From the NCBI GenBank assembly GCA_023053685.1, contig JALIGW010000003.1, positions 145,523,665 through 145,587,664 on the forward strand: 64,000 bases of DNA. The letters run 5' to 3'. Below are positions 1 to 11,095 of this stretch, piece by piece (position 1 is the stretch's first letter; each line of letters opens with the position of its first letter). The position numbers were made by a program, and so were the translations under genes. Source of the DNA: Diadophis punctatus similis (lineage: Eukaryota > Chordata > Lepidosauria > Squamata > Dipsadidae). Below the pieces are notes generated by a model, which saw nothing but the letters and a program-made list of their open reading frames with translations, was not told where the DNA came from and ran no database searches.

Positions 1-2341
1 CTGTGTTTGTTAGACTGCATCACTAAATTCCCTGGGAAAAAGTGGGGGGGGGGGAGAGGAGGGCTGTTTTTGGTGTTTTGAAAGATTTAACTACCCAATG
101 AGACAAGGGGAGTACCACAGATTCTAGCTCAGTGCTAGTAATCTTTGTGGCTACACAAAGCTCACATACAAAAAAGCCAATATTAAAAATCTAACTTTTA
201 TTTTCAGCAGAAAAGGAAACACAAACAATTTCCTCTTCTTTCTACATATAGACCTACGCAAGGTCTGAAAACAACAGAGCTGTCTGAATCATTTGAAAGG
301 AGATAGCTTGTAAGCATCTCACACAAAATATCCCTTCTAAAACCTTTGCATAATTTTAATCAAGTGAGTATTAATTATCAGAGCAATAGTACATCCCACT
401 TCCCACTTTGGGAAGGTATCTGGGCTGTCTTTGCTTGCAATACTGAGAACACACTGAAAACACTGTCTTTAGAACAAACATCTTTGTGGGCTTTGTCTGA
501 TTTTCCTCACAGGAAGTTGGCCAGATAAACAGTTTCATCTACACCTGGATCCTGACAGCCACATAATGTGGGCCCCTATAATAGTGTCTTGATCCCAGTG
601 GCATGTGGAATGACCAACTTGTAGCTAGAGTAACAGACATATCACTTGCCACACTTTCTATAGGAAGCTATAAATGCGAATCCAGAATTTGATGACACAC
701 CGTCTCTTCCCTATATTATTTTGGTGGAATGCCATATAATCAACCACTTCTTTTCCTCCTGTGCCAAAACATGCCGCTTAACCTCATGAAAAGGCACTTC
801 AAAACACCGTTTGATGGCTCAAGAAATTGCATTCCTTCTTCAAGGTGCTGCAAATTATCCAATAAACACAAACTGATTTCCATAAGAAGTGCCGGAATAC
901 TTTGTGTATATTCTTAAAAGTCCTTGATTTTGAAATAGTTGAAAGTACTGTGTCAGAACAAAGTGAGAAAGATATCATTAGCCTTCAAATCTGACAAATA
1001 AGAGAGACATAAACAAGTGTCAAGATAATTAAAATGGCATTGTTCACTTTTTAGAAGAAAAAGAATGAACCGTACAAGAAATATTAAGCTAACAAAGCAA
1101 GAGCAAATATGAGAAAGAAAAAAATGACAGTTATCTGCAAAATTCATAAATGTGTCTTTTGTATAACTATAATGATCATATTTTATGCTGTCATTTTACA
1201 TTTAATTGCTCACCCTGGTACTTTTCTTCATAGAAGCCATCAGTACCCCACAGAGCCAGATGCTGAATTGCAAAAAAACATACTGTGACCACAGACTTAT
1301 AGGAAACTAACTTTGCTGAGCTGTGGTGTATGACAAGTTAATTTTTGCAATTACACATTCCCAAGAATAAATGAAACCGCAGGCCATTACTATTCTGTAT
1401 CATTAAAAAAGGAGGGGGGAAGTCTCTATCATAATGCCCTGAACTCAGTTTTCTACTATTATTTTGACACATGAAAGCAACTTTTCAAGCTATTTTTCTG
1501 CAATATGACCTAGTAAAATAAGCATTGCCTTGGTTGAAATGCATAAACATCTCAAAATTGTGAAAAGACAGGAAAAGCTGCAATCTATGGTTAATGTGCA
1601 ATGCCAAGCCATCACATGATTAGGAGGAGATATGTTCAATGCTGCGTGAGAAGTACCTCACTCACAGTTATTTGTTAGGCTATATTATATCCCATATAAA
1701 GTATTAAATAGATAAGGTTGTTCAGCTGTCACGCAGTCTGAGTCTATTCCCTGCTCATTCATCTAGCCACTAAACGTAAAATATACCAAAAATCTAAACA
1801 TCTGCAGTGTCCATCACTGTCAGATCTACCGGGCAATCAAACAGCAGGAGAGCACCCATCATTATGGAACATGGTCTGTACATTGTCAGCAGCTATGCAT
1901 ACATCACATGAAATAAAACTATGAGCAGACTAGCCATTTTTTAAAATAATGGTCTAAAACAACTTAGGCATAAACTAGAAACCTTTTCAATCAATTCACA
2001 GATGCTTTTCCTGCCTGCATCCAGAACGCTTCCTTCACCATTAAGGAAGGCTAGACTAAATAATTACAAGGAAGCAACTAATTCTCCTCAGATATTTCAA
2101 CCTTGTTAAATCTCAGTAACATTGCACAAACTATTTTCTTCTTGTGGAAATTTGGTGCTGTTGCTGCATGTTCAACCACTCCAAAAATTGTTATTGCAAT
2201 CTATCACCAGTTGTTCCTGAGATAAGCAAAGCCTGAAAAATATTTCTCCTTTATTTGAGAAATGTAATTCTGAGCTGGCTTGTTTCAATAGGTCTACCGT
2301 AATAGTTCTTAAATATGTAAATCCTATTACAGGTTAAATTA
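1..2341. other. AT-rich unannotated DNA
   Basis: I see no gene or clearly classifiable repeat here. The stretch is AT-rich with short homopolymers, including a G run near position 45. Open frames are short (about 60 codons) with no recognisable domain, splice context or biased composition. It may be intron or intergenic DNA. Confidence 0.6.
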
Positions 2342-3091
2342 CTGTATTTTTCGGTATATAAGATGCCCCTCCAAGAGTGGGTGGAAATGTCTGTGCGACT
2401 TATATAGCGAATGTTGCCGAAGCTCCGCCTACCCACCGGCCCCCACCCTTCGGCCTCTGCCTCCCAGCCATTTGCCTCCTTGCAGCAAACAGCAAACAGC
2501 CTGGTCAGCTTCAGGACAGCCTGATTTAGCACGAGCAGCTGATTGGCAGTTGGATCTGCCTCCCGGAATACCGCCTATCAGCTGTTCCAGCCTGCAGGGG
2601 TCGCCACCGCCCATCACCGCCATCGCCGCTGCCACCTATCGTCGCCTCTGCACGCCCCATTTTTGACCTCTGCACGCCCCATTTTCAGCCCATTCCAGGT
2701 GGCAGGGATACCTGCCACTGCCTATCCCCACCGCCGGGAACGGGCCAAAAATGAGACGCGTGGAGGCCAAAAATGGGACATGCAGAGGCTGAAAATGGGG
2801 CACGCGGAGGCGGTGATAGGCAGCAGTGGCGATGGGTGGCGATAGTGGCGATGGGCGGTGGCAATCCCCACAGCCTGGAACAGCTGATAGGCAGTATTCC
2901 AGGAGGCCGATCCAACTGCCAATCAGCTGCTCGTGCTAAATCAGGCTGTGCTGAAGCTGACCAGGCTGTTTGCTGTTTGCTGCAAGGAGGCAAATTGCTG
3001 GGAGGCAGAGGCAGATTTTTTTTTATTGTTTCCTCCCCAAAAGCTAGGTGTGTCTTATAGTCCAGAGCATCTTATAGTCTGAAAATTACAA
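2342..3091. mobile_element. Foldback DNA transposon with TA borders (CCGTATTTTTCGG family)
   Basis: The ends are degenerate versions of the inverted termini seen intact at 43595-44224 (CCGTATTTTTCGGAGTATAA and its complement), flanked by TA at 2340-2341 and 3092-3093. Most of the interior is one large inverted repeat. The arms, about 2452-2650 and 2815-3016, read as near-identical reverse complements (for example the motif GCAGCAAACAGCAAACAGCC and its complement), around a GC-rich loop holding copies of CACGCCCCATTTT in both orientations. No transposase frame is visible, so this is a non-autonomous element. TA borders suggest Tc1/mariner-type mobilisation, but the superfamily is inferred. Overlapping open frames on both strands here are by-products of the palindrome. 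Confidence 0.75.
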
Positions 3092-3101
3092 TATATATTT
3101 T

Positions 3102-3264
3102 TGTGGTGCCTTTCAGTCAGTCTTGACTCCCAGCAATGGCCTGGATACGTCCCTCAGTTTTCTTGATAAAATTTTGAAAGTGGTTTCCCATTGCCTCCTT
3201 CCTAAGGCTGAGAAGAGTGGCTGGACCAAAGTTACCTAACTGGCTTTGTGTCATGGCGGGGTAC
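3102..3264 (-). mobile_element. tRNA-derived SINE (Sauria-like), 5'-truncated
   Basis: Read on the minus strand, this contains a degenerate form of the block CTGGGTGACCTTGGGCCAGT followed by GGAGGCAATGG and an AGTCAAGACTGACTGAAAGG-like end. The same 3' half occurs in the copy at 55858-56074. The tRNA-like head with A and B boxes is missing. It lies just outside the foldback element at 2342-3091. Confidence 0.6.
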
Positions 3265-4345
3265 ATTTTCCTAAATGGCCATGATTAAACTATAAATAAG
3301 CTCTTCACTGCTGAACTTTCAGGATATATTTCAGTGAATGTAGAATATGTTTCGTTTTTTAAATTAATTTTTTTTCCAGAAACCATATTTCTGTTTATTG
3401 TGCTACTTCTTCATATTTGACTCTTTAAAAATTTCCTACTTAAGTTACCTTGTAACCTATCCACCTATTTTCATTTATCACCTGCTTCTCTTTTTTACAT
3501 AGTAGGCAGACAGTAACAAACTATAAATATAGCAATAAAGGCAATATTTGGTCTCATTTGCCAGGCTTTTGAATAAACAAGGAAACTTGTTTCTTATTGA
3601 AATCAACAGTCTATTCAGTATGTTTGAAACAACTATATCATTTTTGTATGCCAACCTGTTTTTTCCTTTTACCAACAATATCATTTGACAAGAGGACAGA
3701 ATTTTAAATTTTCCTATAAGAGACTGATACTTTGTACAGCTAGCATATACAGTGGATCTATAAAAATGTTTAATCTCCTGAAAATATTTTGCTGTACAAT
3801 ACTGCAAAGAACAACAAGAACGTGTAGAGAAAACACCCGTGATACTTATTATAAGACAGAAGTATTGCAAAAACCAATTATATCTTTTCATTCTCTTTTG
3901 CTTAATTAAAGCAAAAAGCATCACTATCTTTCTCAGCAGTAATCATGTGGAAGCTGTATAGCACAGATACAGTAATTAACTTAACCTTATCACTTAACTG
4001 TATTGGGTCATTGCAGTGAGGCACAGTATCAAAGCTTGAAATCAATGCTGTAATGCTAACATCTGAGGTAGTTCAAAGATTGAATAATGCCATCTGTAAA
4101 TGGACAGTCTTTGTTCCTACTTAGCTATGCTGAATATATGTTCCTGTTCATAACTTTAATATATCAGCTTAACCATTTAATCATTGTACATTAATACATT
4201 ATCAATACTGGAAACATGTAGGTACAAAATTACTTGTCAAGAAAATCAGATATTAGTGATTTTCTTTGCATAAATGCAATACACTGCAGATTTCGTCTTA
4301 ATTATATACTTAGCAGAATATATATGATGACATAACATACATACA
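3265..4345. other. AT-rich unannotated DNA with one long chance-like ORF
   Basis: No repeat family is recognised. The minus strand has an open frame of 148 codons at 3478-3924, rich in Ile, Leu, Tyr, Cys, Ser and Lys. That is what AT-rich random DNA tends to encode, and I see no domain motif. I do not call it a gene. Confidence 0.5.

Positions 4346-4393
<48 letters not shown>
4346..4393. repeat. Compound (CT)n-(CA)n microsatellite
   Basis: About 13 CT dinucleotides pass directly into about 10 CA dinucleotides. Confidence 0.95.
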
Positions 4394-5540
4394 CACAATG
4401 ACTAACAATATTAAACAATAAAAATGTTTTTAAAAATCATAAAATTCTATACCAGTTCAACACATCCATATTCTATTTAGTATGTCCTGAAAAAGACAAT
4501 AATTTCTAAGTCTAAATGTGTGTGTATATATATTGACACTCTAAAACAGTTACCTGAAATTCTTACAGGAGTGCAGCCCCAATATAATTATACTTTCTGT
4601 TCCAGTTCTACACTTAATTGCTAGAGTTAACAAGATGCTAAATATTTCATAGGGCGCAGTAGTCCTGATTTCAGATTATTTGCATTTATAGCCTAGGAGT
4701 TATTTCCAGGTTGTCATAAATGCTTTTTGCTTGTTTAATTCTTTGGTGTTATAATTAAAAAAAAATCTGTAGCTCTGTTGCCAGAGACAGTTTTCTGAGA
4801 TCCTTCACTTTCACCAAGTCAGACACTAAATCATAAGGGACAATAATCAGCAAATTCTCTCCGACAGGCCCTAAGCCTGCTGAGGTAATGCAGCTGACAA
4901 ACTTTGATGCGCCATGCCCGTGCACATTATGTTCATGTAGTGTGTACATCTGGGCACCCTTTATGGCAATGCAGCAAACAGCCAATCATTTATTCCACTC
5001 TAATTAGCACACATGTAAATCCTCACCAATCAAGCCATTCACAAGGTTACTGTTGTGGCAGCCATATAACAAAGCTGGCAGGACAGATGAAGAAAGTGCA
5101 AGATGCAACTATTGGGTTTGATTTGAACCTGCCATCACTCCCCAGCAGGCCCTCCCAGTCCTGACTGTCACCAGCTCTCCCTTTCAAAACCCATAAAAGC
5201 CTACCAAAGAAAAAGGTCGTCAGGCAGGAACTGACTGGTCGTTTCCATTCTTTTTAAGGTTTAGAAGCACTTCTGGGGCACCAACCCTCTTTGAGCTAAC
5301 AACACCCTAGCAGAGTTGCAAACAAATCAAGCACAGCTTTCAATGGCATGCATACACATCAACCTAAAGAATCACTTATCCAGCTCAGAATTACAAACTT
5401 TTAGATTTCAACTGAATTTTTTTTATCAGACGCCAGCCGCTTTCCCCTCTTTTTCTATATAACATTCTCTGTACAAACGCTCCATTTTTGTATTTTTGGC
5501 TGAAACCTGGAAGCAAAACTATTCAATAGAAATAACAGGA
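4394..5540. other. Unannotated DNA with a promoter-like CCAAT/TATA cluster
   Basis: No coding region is recognised. Between about 4980 and 5230 there are several CCAAT-like motifs and CATAAAAGCC, which could form a chance or retroelement-derived (LTR-like) promoter. I found no matching second LTR, TG..CA boundary pair or primer-binding site, so no element is called. Confidence 0.35.
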
Positions 5541-5640
5541 TTTTTAAATTTTATTTATTAAAATTCTATGTCACCCATCTCCCCTACACGATGACTTTGG
5601 GCAGCTTAATGTAATAAGGCAATAACATATTGAATTTTTC
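5541..5640 (-). mobile_element. Probable LINE 3' tail fragment
   Basis: A TTTTATTTATTAAAATTCTATG stretch followed by CACCCATCTCCC and GGGCAGCTTAATG is the reverse complement of a common amniote CR1/L2 LINE 3' end (gene-distal GGGCGGCATATAAAT plus A-rich tail). It is short and degenerate, so the family is uncertain. Confidence 0.35.
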
Positions 5641-5879
5641 AAATGCAAAAGATTGCAGTACAATCATTTAAAAAATGGGTGGGACATTCTGTTTCCTTCA
5701 ATTTGTTAAAGATTTCAGCATTACATTTATTTAATCGTGTTGGAAAGAATATTTCCTGAAAATAAAAAGTAATGAATTTTTTTACTCCTGAAGTTTGTTA
5801 ACACATAAACAGATATCAATCCCCCATGTATAAATGATGGTGTGTTTTAATTTTTGTAGTTTTTTAAATGTATGATTAT

Positions 5880-5959
5880 TGGTTTTTTAACTGTTCTTAT
5901 ATTATGTTGTACGCCGCCCTGAGTCCCTCGGGAGTTGGGCGGCATATAAGAACTACAAA

Positions 5960-6003
<44 letters not shown>

Positions 6004-6029
6004 AAATAAATAAATAAATAAATAAATAA
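5880..6029 (+). mobile_element. LINE 3' end with expanded (AAAT)n tail
   Basis: CGCCGCCCTGAGTCCCTCGG followed by GGGCGGCATATAAGAACTAC is the typical 3' terminus of CR1/L2-type LINEs in reptiles. It runs directly into about 18 AAAT units (5956-6029) with one phase break near 6000. The array is best explained as an expanded element tail. Confidence 0.65.
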
Positions 6030-7278
6030 GCACATTTAAAACGTCTAGACATTTAAATCATCATCACCATTAAAAATAGGAGTCATAGCATTTTGCTTTT
6101 CAAACCAGATCTACAGGTAATGAAAGTTAGAAGTATGCACTCTTGTGTTAAAACTTCTGACCATTTGTTGCCATTAATCTTCATTCACATGCAAGTAGAC
6201 ATGTTTATAAATTGATTTGTTGTATCTCACAAATTAATGAAGCAATTAGCTCAAAATGATTTGGCGGCAGTTCATATTTCAGAATCTTTTTGGATAAAAT
6301 AACTGCAAATTAAATTATTTCTATGAAATTAGATTGCAATGAAACCCTAGAGTTTCATAAAAGAAGAATAGCCTTCCATATTTGGGGGGGGGGGAATAGA
6401 AACAAAAATTCAATTAGATATTTAGATTCTTAGCAGATTTAGCAAAACTAATAATACACAATTATTGTGATTATGACATTAGAATATGATAATATAGTTG
6501 TGCCAGCAAAAGTAAGAAAATTTTGTCAAGGTGCATCAACTTTGGCATCATCTCTTGGATGAACCATATAGCACACTCATCTATATTTTTGGTGGTTTTC
6601 TTCCTCACTGCATATATTCTACTGTTAAGGAAGTATTGTTGCCAAAACAAGAAAACACCAACTGAGTATGAAATACAAATCTCATTTTTAATGTAAACGG
6701 ATAGGTTCATTATAAACATATCTAGCATTTTGAAATTGTACTGAAGGAAAAAAAAACCCAAGATAAAACTAGGGGATACAATTCTAAGCACATCCAGAAT
6801 TAAGACTGGGTCAGAAATAAATTAAAAAGCAAAAAGAAAATACTTTCAGGAGACATGATAAAAGTGGTCAGAATCACTGATTTTAAAAAGCAGATTCCAG
6901 AATAGCACAAGATTTTAATTCACCGGCATTCTGTATGTGCACAGGGCAAAAGTATAGTCATCTACAACATCTTCAGGACAGAAAAGTTTTAGGCACATTC
7001 AATTGTTTAAGTATTTTACAAGAATCCCCATATGCAACAAATGCAATATCTTCAGAATGCCCAGCAAGAGGAAAGTTCATAAGAATAGACAGGAAAAAAA
7101 GTACACAACTCCATATAGACCTTAATGCTCAGTGCCAAGATCTGCAAAGTAGTGGAAGAGTAGCCATATGTAGATGTGGTTTGCATGCAACTCTGAGCTT
7201 TAATATGCACACCCTGAGTTTTAATATTCAAAGTCCAAGCTTAACATTTACAGATTGCTAGTAAATACAGAGACATTT
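6030..7278. other. AT-rich unannotated DNA
   Basis: No coding region or classifiable repeat is visible apart from a short poly(G) run near 6385-6394. Open frames of about 105 codons on either strand have no recognisable domain. Confidence 0.55.
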
Positions 7279-7447
7279 TAGTGTAGTGGTTAAGGAGCTG
7301 GCTTAGAAACCAGGGGACTGTGAGTTGTAGTGTTGCCTTAAGCATGAAAAACTGGCTGGGTAATTTTGGGCCAGTCACTCTTTCTCAGCCCAACTCACCT
7401 CATAGGATTATTGTTCTGGAAAAATAGGAGGAGAAAGGAGTATCTGC
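7279..7447 (+). mobile_element. tRNA-derived SINE (Sauria-like)
   Basis: It begins with a tRNA-like A box (TGTAGTGGTTAAGGAGCTGG), has a degenerate B-box region (GTGAGTTGTAGT), then the diagnostic body GGGCCAGTCACTCTTTCTCA and CCAACTCACCTCATAGG. It is related to copies at 30296, 43273 and 55858. There is no coding content. Confidence 0.7.
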
Positions 7448-7580
7448 TTCCAAAAAAACATGTTTCTTCATTTCTCCCTTTGGGGAAATATAATATTCTG
7501 CCTTTTTAATATGCCTCAAAATATTTTATTCTTCTAGGAGGGGATGGGTGCTGACTTTCTACAACCTTCCCCACTGTGGC

Positions 7581-7826
7581 CAGAGGTGGCGCAGTGGTTA
7601 AAAGCAGCACTGCAACCTACTTCAGGCCGACTGCTAGTTCAGCAGTTCAGCTGTTCAAATCTCACCAGCTCAAGGCTGACTCAACCTTCCATCCTTCTGA
7701 GGTCGATAAAATGAGGACCCAGATTGTTGAGGCCAATATGCTGAACTCTGTAAACCGCTTAGAGAGGGCTGTAAAGCACTATGAAGCGGTATATAAGTCT
7801 AAGTGCTATTGCTATTGCTATTGCTA
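7581..7826 (+). mobile_element. tRNA-derived SINE with CTATTG tail
   Basis: Full-length copy. The A box is GGTGGCGCAGTGGTTAAA and the B box is GTTCAAATCTC about 50 bp later. The body has TCAAGGCTGACTCAACCTTC and AAAGCACTATGAAGCGGTAT, and it ends in CTATTG units. Four relatives lie at 39649, 42870, 44369 and 61490. It overlaps a spurious 106-codon open frame. Pol III boxes imply internal-promoter transcription in the source element. Confidence 0.8.
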
Positions 7827-7880
7827 CTTTGATAAACAAAGACGACGCAGACCAGATGAAATGAAGCACTATTGCTTTTA

Positions 7881-8287
7881 CATAGGTAGCTCTTGACTTA
7901 TAACCATAATTAAGCCCAGAATTTCAGTCGTAATCATGGCGGTTATAACATGGCTGGACCCAACTTTGGGACATTTTTTGGGACAAACACCATGGTCATT
8001 AAGTGAATCCATTTCCCCCCATTATTATTTTTTTTGCTGGAAACCAGAAATACTGTAAATGTCAGAAACCAGCAGAAAACATCACAAATCACGGTCACAT
8101 GACCGTGGGACACTGCCAGTGGCCATAAATGTGAGCTGGTTGCCAAATGCCTAAAATGCAATCGCATGAACTGGTATATGTGTTTGTGAATGTGTGTGTG
8201 TGTGCAGCTATCATAACTTTGGAAACGAATTGTAAGTAATTCTGCAGCGGTCCATCCTAACATCAAACACTCGTTGAGGACTATCTG
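7881..8287 (+). mobile_element. Non-autonomous DNA transposon (CAGGTAGTCCTCGACTTA family)
   Basis: The left end reads TAGGTAGCTCTTGACTTATA and the right end is a degenerate complement (GTTGAGGACTATCTG). The inside has GTCATTAAGTGAATCC, a GGTCACATGACCGTGGGACA block and a CATAAATGTGAG segment, all shared with copies at 15413-15794, 61028-61386 and (minus) 40512-40912. It has no ORF. The target duplication is not resolved, so the superfamily is open. Confidence 0.65.
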
Positions 8288-8559
8288 CATAATGTTGAAC
8301 TCAGTGGACCCTAATCATTGCTTTTTTCCTTTTCTGGTACAGTCCACTCTGTTTTTGTTATGTAATAAAAGAAGATGCCTCCAGATGAATTTTGGGGCAT
8401 TTGAGATTATTAGAATGATCATTCTTGGGTCTAAGCTAATGAATTCACACAACCTCCTGCAGAACATCAGCCACACAGAAAGCAAAATTATTAATAAATA
8501 TAAAACTGAACAATCATTTAGAAAATTTTTTGGGAGAAAATGGAGTAACTACCAATCAC

Positions 8560-8800
8560 TAACATCTGGAAGTTTCATTAGAAATGATAGGAGCCACTAG
8601 AGAGTAGTCCAAAAGACCTCAATCATGTCTGACAGACAACCACAACTCATGATCAGTAATATCAAAGACATCACAAAAATCCATGGGATCAATAGCGTGT
8701 CATTGCCACTATTGATCTCTAGGCAGTATCTGTCAGATAAAGACAGAGGTGCAGTCTCAAATGTTGTAAGATTAAAAGTCAGACTGATGGATTTAGAAAT
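8560..8800 (-). pseudogene. Degenerate CR1/L2-type LINE reverse transcriptase fragment
   Basis: Translated on the minus strand, one frame reads FCDVFDITDHELWLS. This resembles the RT motif A block of CR1/L2 LINEs (LDLSAAFDTVDHxLLL), but the catalytic block is degraded. A neighbouring frame upstream gives SGNDTLLIP, like the residues normally preceding that block, so a frameshift separates them. A stop follows soon after. The match rests on short motifs and could be checked only by profile search. No intact function is expected. Confidence 0.45.
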
Positions 8801-8971
8801 CTGTCATGAAACCAGAGACACAAAGGAAAAACGATTCCACTACAGCTCTCCCCACAAATACAAATAACCAGAGTTAGGGAGGGTCAAGTGTGGAATATAG
8901 TTCTTTGATCTGAATGAACACACATATAACTGATGTCATGTGATACTCTATGTCTTATTAAAGGTGTAGAA

Positions 8972-9106
8972 CAAAGACTGTCACACTCGCGGCCCGTGGG
9001 CCAGATGCATCACGCGCTGGCCACGCCCACACCCAGTTTACTGAAGGGGGGAAAGTCCTGATATGTCACGTGACGATGCTGTGACGACGTGAGTTTGACA
9101 CCCCTG
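8972..9106 (+). mobile_element. Short hAT-like MITE (GGGGTGTCAAACTCGCGGCCC family)
   Basis: The interior reads TCACACTCGCGGCCCGTGGG and the end GAGTTTGACACCCCTG, matching the better-preserved copy at 57828-58183. Flanks GTGTAGAA and ATGTAGAC agree at 6 of 8 bases, consistent with a decayed 8-bp target duplication. No coding capacity. Confidence 0.65.
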
Positions 9107-10847
9107 ATGTAGACTGTTCTTTTAGGATCCTGAAAGAGTCCCAGTCAAGATCAGTAAGTGGTCCAATGCACACACTCTTATTTTGAGAGGGTGGTTGCAC
9201 CATAACTGTGTGAAAAGTGAGTGGATCTTTACAACTGATTCTTGTAAACTGATACAACTGATTCTTATAAACTGAGAAAAATATATATGAAAAGGGCAGA
9301 AATACCTGAAATATCTGAAAGAACCATCTCTTAATCCTGGACTGAATTTATTCTTCTCAAAAAAACTCAATATTGATCTTTGGCTTCTGATTCCTAGGAG
9401 ACAAGACAGTCTCACTATAAAAGAATCATGTTTCCTTAGCTACTCATACTTACAGGATAAATAGGATGGGAGTATTCAAGTCACACAAATTAATGGGCTG
9501 TTTGTACCAAGTCAGAATTTTGAAGAATGCTGCTTAAATATAAGGAATCATAGGGAACCAGCAGGATTAATAAAATTCTAATTTTGCAAACTTTTGCAAA
9601 TATTTATGAGATCGTTCTCCACAGCTATATTTCTTAAAGTATTTCTTACAAGCAAAATCATTGAGCAAATCAGCACATGTGTATGGGGGGGGGGGGTTGG
9701 TGGGAGAGAATTGTATCAGTAAAAAATAAGCAATATTTTAGTCAGTACATAATAGTTCAGATGACAATATGAAGTAATTATGTTTTGTTTCTAACTAAAA
9801 GGATTGTTTGAAAAGTAAAATGTGAATGAGTGCCACTACTGTCTCCCACAGCAAAAGAAAATAATAAGTATGAAATATGTATCTACTTACTACAGATATT
9901 ATTCAAAGCTCAGATCCCCCTATTCCTACTGATGACATCATTAATAAGCCAAAACATTTTACCTCATTAGAAAAAAAACAAAAATTAGAATTTTTATTAT
10001 CAATGCCCTTAAGGAAGCTGACTGTCATTTCAGGCTGTTTCAGTGTCAGCAGTCTAAAAGGCTAATACAACCCTGGGTCAACACAATTGCCCTAAAGCCT
10101 TTAAAAGGCTGACCTGCTTGTCGCATTTAAGTCAGAGGAGATTATTTTAGCAGTATATACAGGACTGCTGAGGCCAAATATCTGAAATACAGGCCTAAGT
10201 GCCTTACCACAAAAAAGAACATTAGAGAAATTTGAGAAGGGACATCAGAGAACAGCCAGAATGATAGAGGACTCTAGGAACTTAGGAAGTCCAAAAGGTT
10301 AAAGAAACTATGTCAGAGGTGAAGTTTTTTTGGGGGAAAGAAAATTAAAGGGAGACTGTACTATACTACACAAAAGTATAAAGGGATTTGGGCAGGAGGA
10401 ACCAGCTTGTGAAATGGTAACCATGCTAACAATAGAAGCAGAATCCCACACAACACAGAGCAAAAAGGGAAAAGTACACCATAAACTATAAATATAAAGA
10501 TATCTTTAAAAATATGGACAAGAAAAAGTGTATATTGAGATTTTTATACCACAGGATTGGGATAGAGAATGAGAAGTCTTAGGATATTAGGGAAATATGG
10601 CTTCCTGTCATCTGTCAGGTTTTGTGTTCTATGTAGTTAAATTTTATTTATGTATTCTACTTTAATAAAAAATTAAATGAAAACCTGGCATATTGCAAAC
10701 CAATTCCAGCCTCACATATCTTTATTTCCAGCATTGCTCCTTGGCCCACAATAGATCCCATAAAGTTTGTCAGAAAATTTTACAAGGTACTTAGTTGGGG
10801 AAAGTGTTCACTTATTCAGAAAAAAAAGACCAAAGTAGGCTTAGAGT
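9107..10847. other. AT-rich unannotated DNA
   Basis: No gene is recognised. A poly(G) run of about 10 lies near 9686. The segment 10100-10450 is purine-rich and may be an old degenerate retroelement, but no motif supports a family. Confidence 0.5.
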
Positions 10848-10975
10848 AATGTTTCTCAACCTTGGCAACTTTAAGATGTGTAGACTTCAATTCCTAAAAT
10901 CCACAGCCAGTACACTAGCACGTGTACTGGGAGTTGAAGTCTACACATCTTGGTTGCCAAGATTGAGAAACATTG
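10848..10975. mobile_element. Palindromic hAT-like MITE (CTTGGCAACTTTAAGATG family)
   Basis: The left half (TTTCTCAACCTTGGCAACTT, GTAGACTTCAATTCC) is mirrored by the right half (GGGAGTTGAAGTCTACACAT, TTGCCAAGATTGAGAAACAT), so the whole element folds into a hairpin with some mismatches. Imperfect 8-bp flanks (CTTAGAGT at 10840, CTTAAAGT at 10977) fit an hAT-type target duplication. Siblings lie at 30490 and 58834. Confidence 0.75.
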
Positions 10976-10989
10976 ACTTAAAGTAATAA

Positions 10990-11095
10990 GGAACATTCTT
11001 GCTGGCTATAATTTTTATGTATTTATTTTACTGTAAGGCGTCCAGAGAGTTTTAACTATTGGACAGCTCGAACAGTTTAATAAATAAACAATATC
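10990..11095. mobile_element. Probable LINE 3' tail fragment
   Basis: TATGTATTTATTTTACTGTA with AAGGCGTCCAGAGAG and GAACAGTTTAATAAATAAAC resembles the CR1/L2 LINE 3' end (conserved GGCG..CAGAG core and AATAAATAAA tail). It is degenerate. Confidence 0.35.

Noticed and set aside
2251..3060. Several 60-100 codon frames on both strands with similar peptides
   Set aside because: The similarity comes from the inverted repeat of the foldback element, not from related genes.
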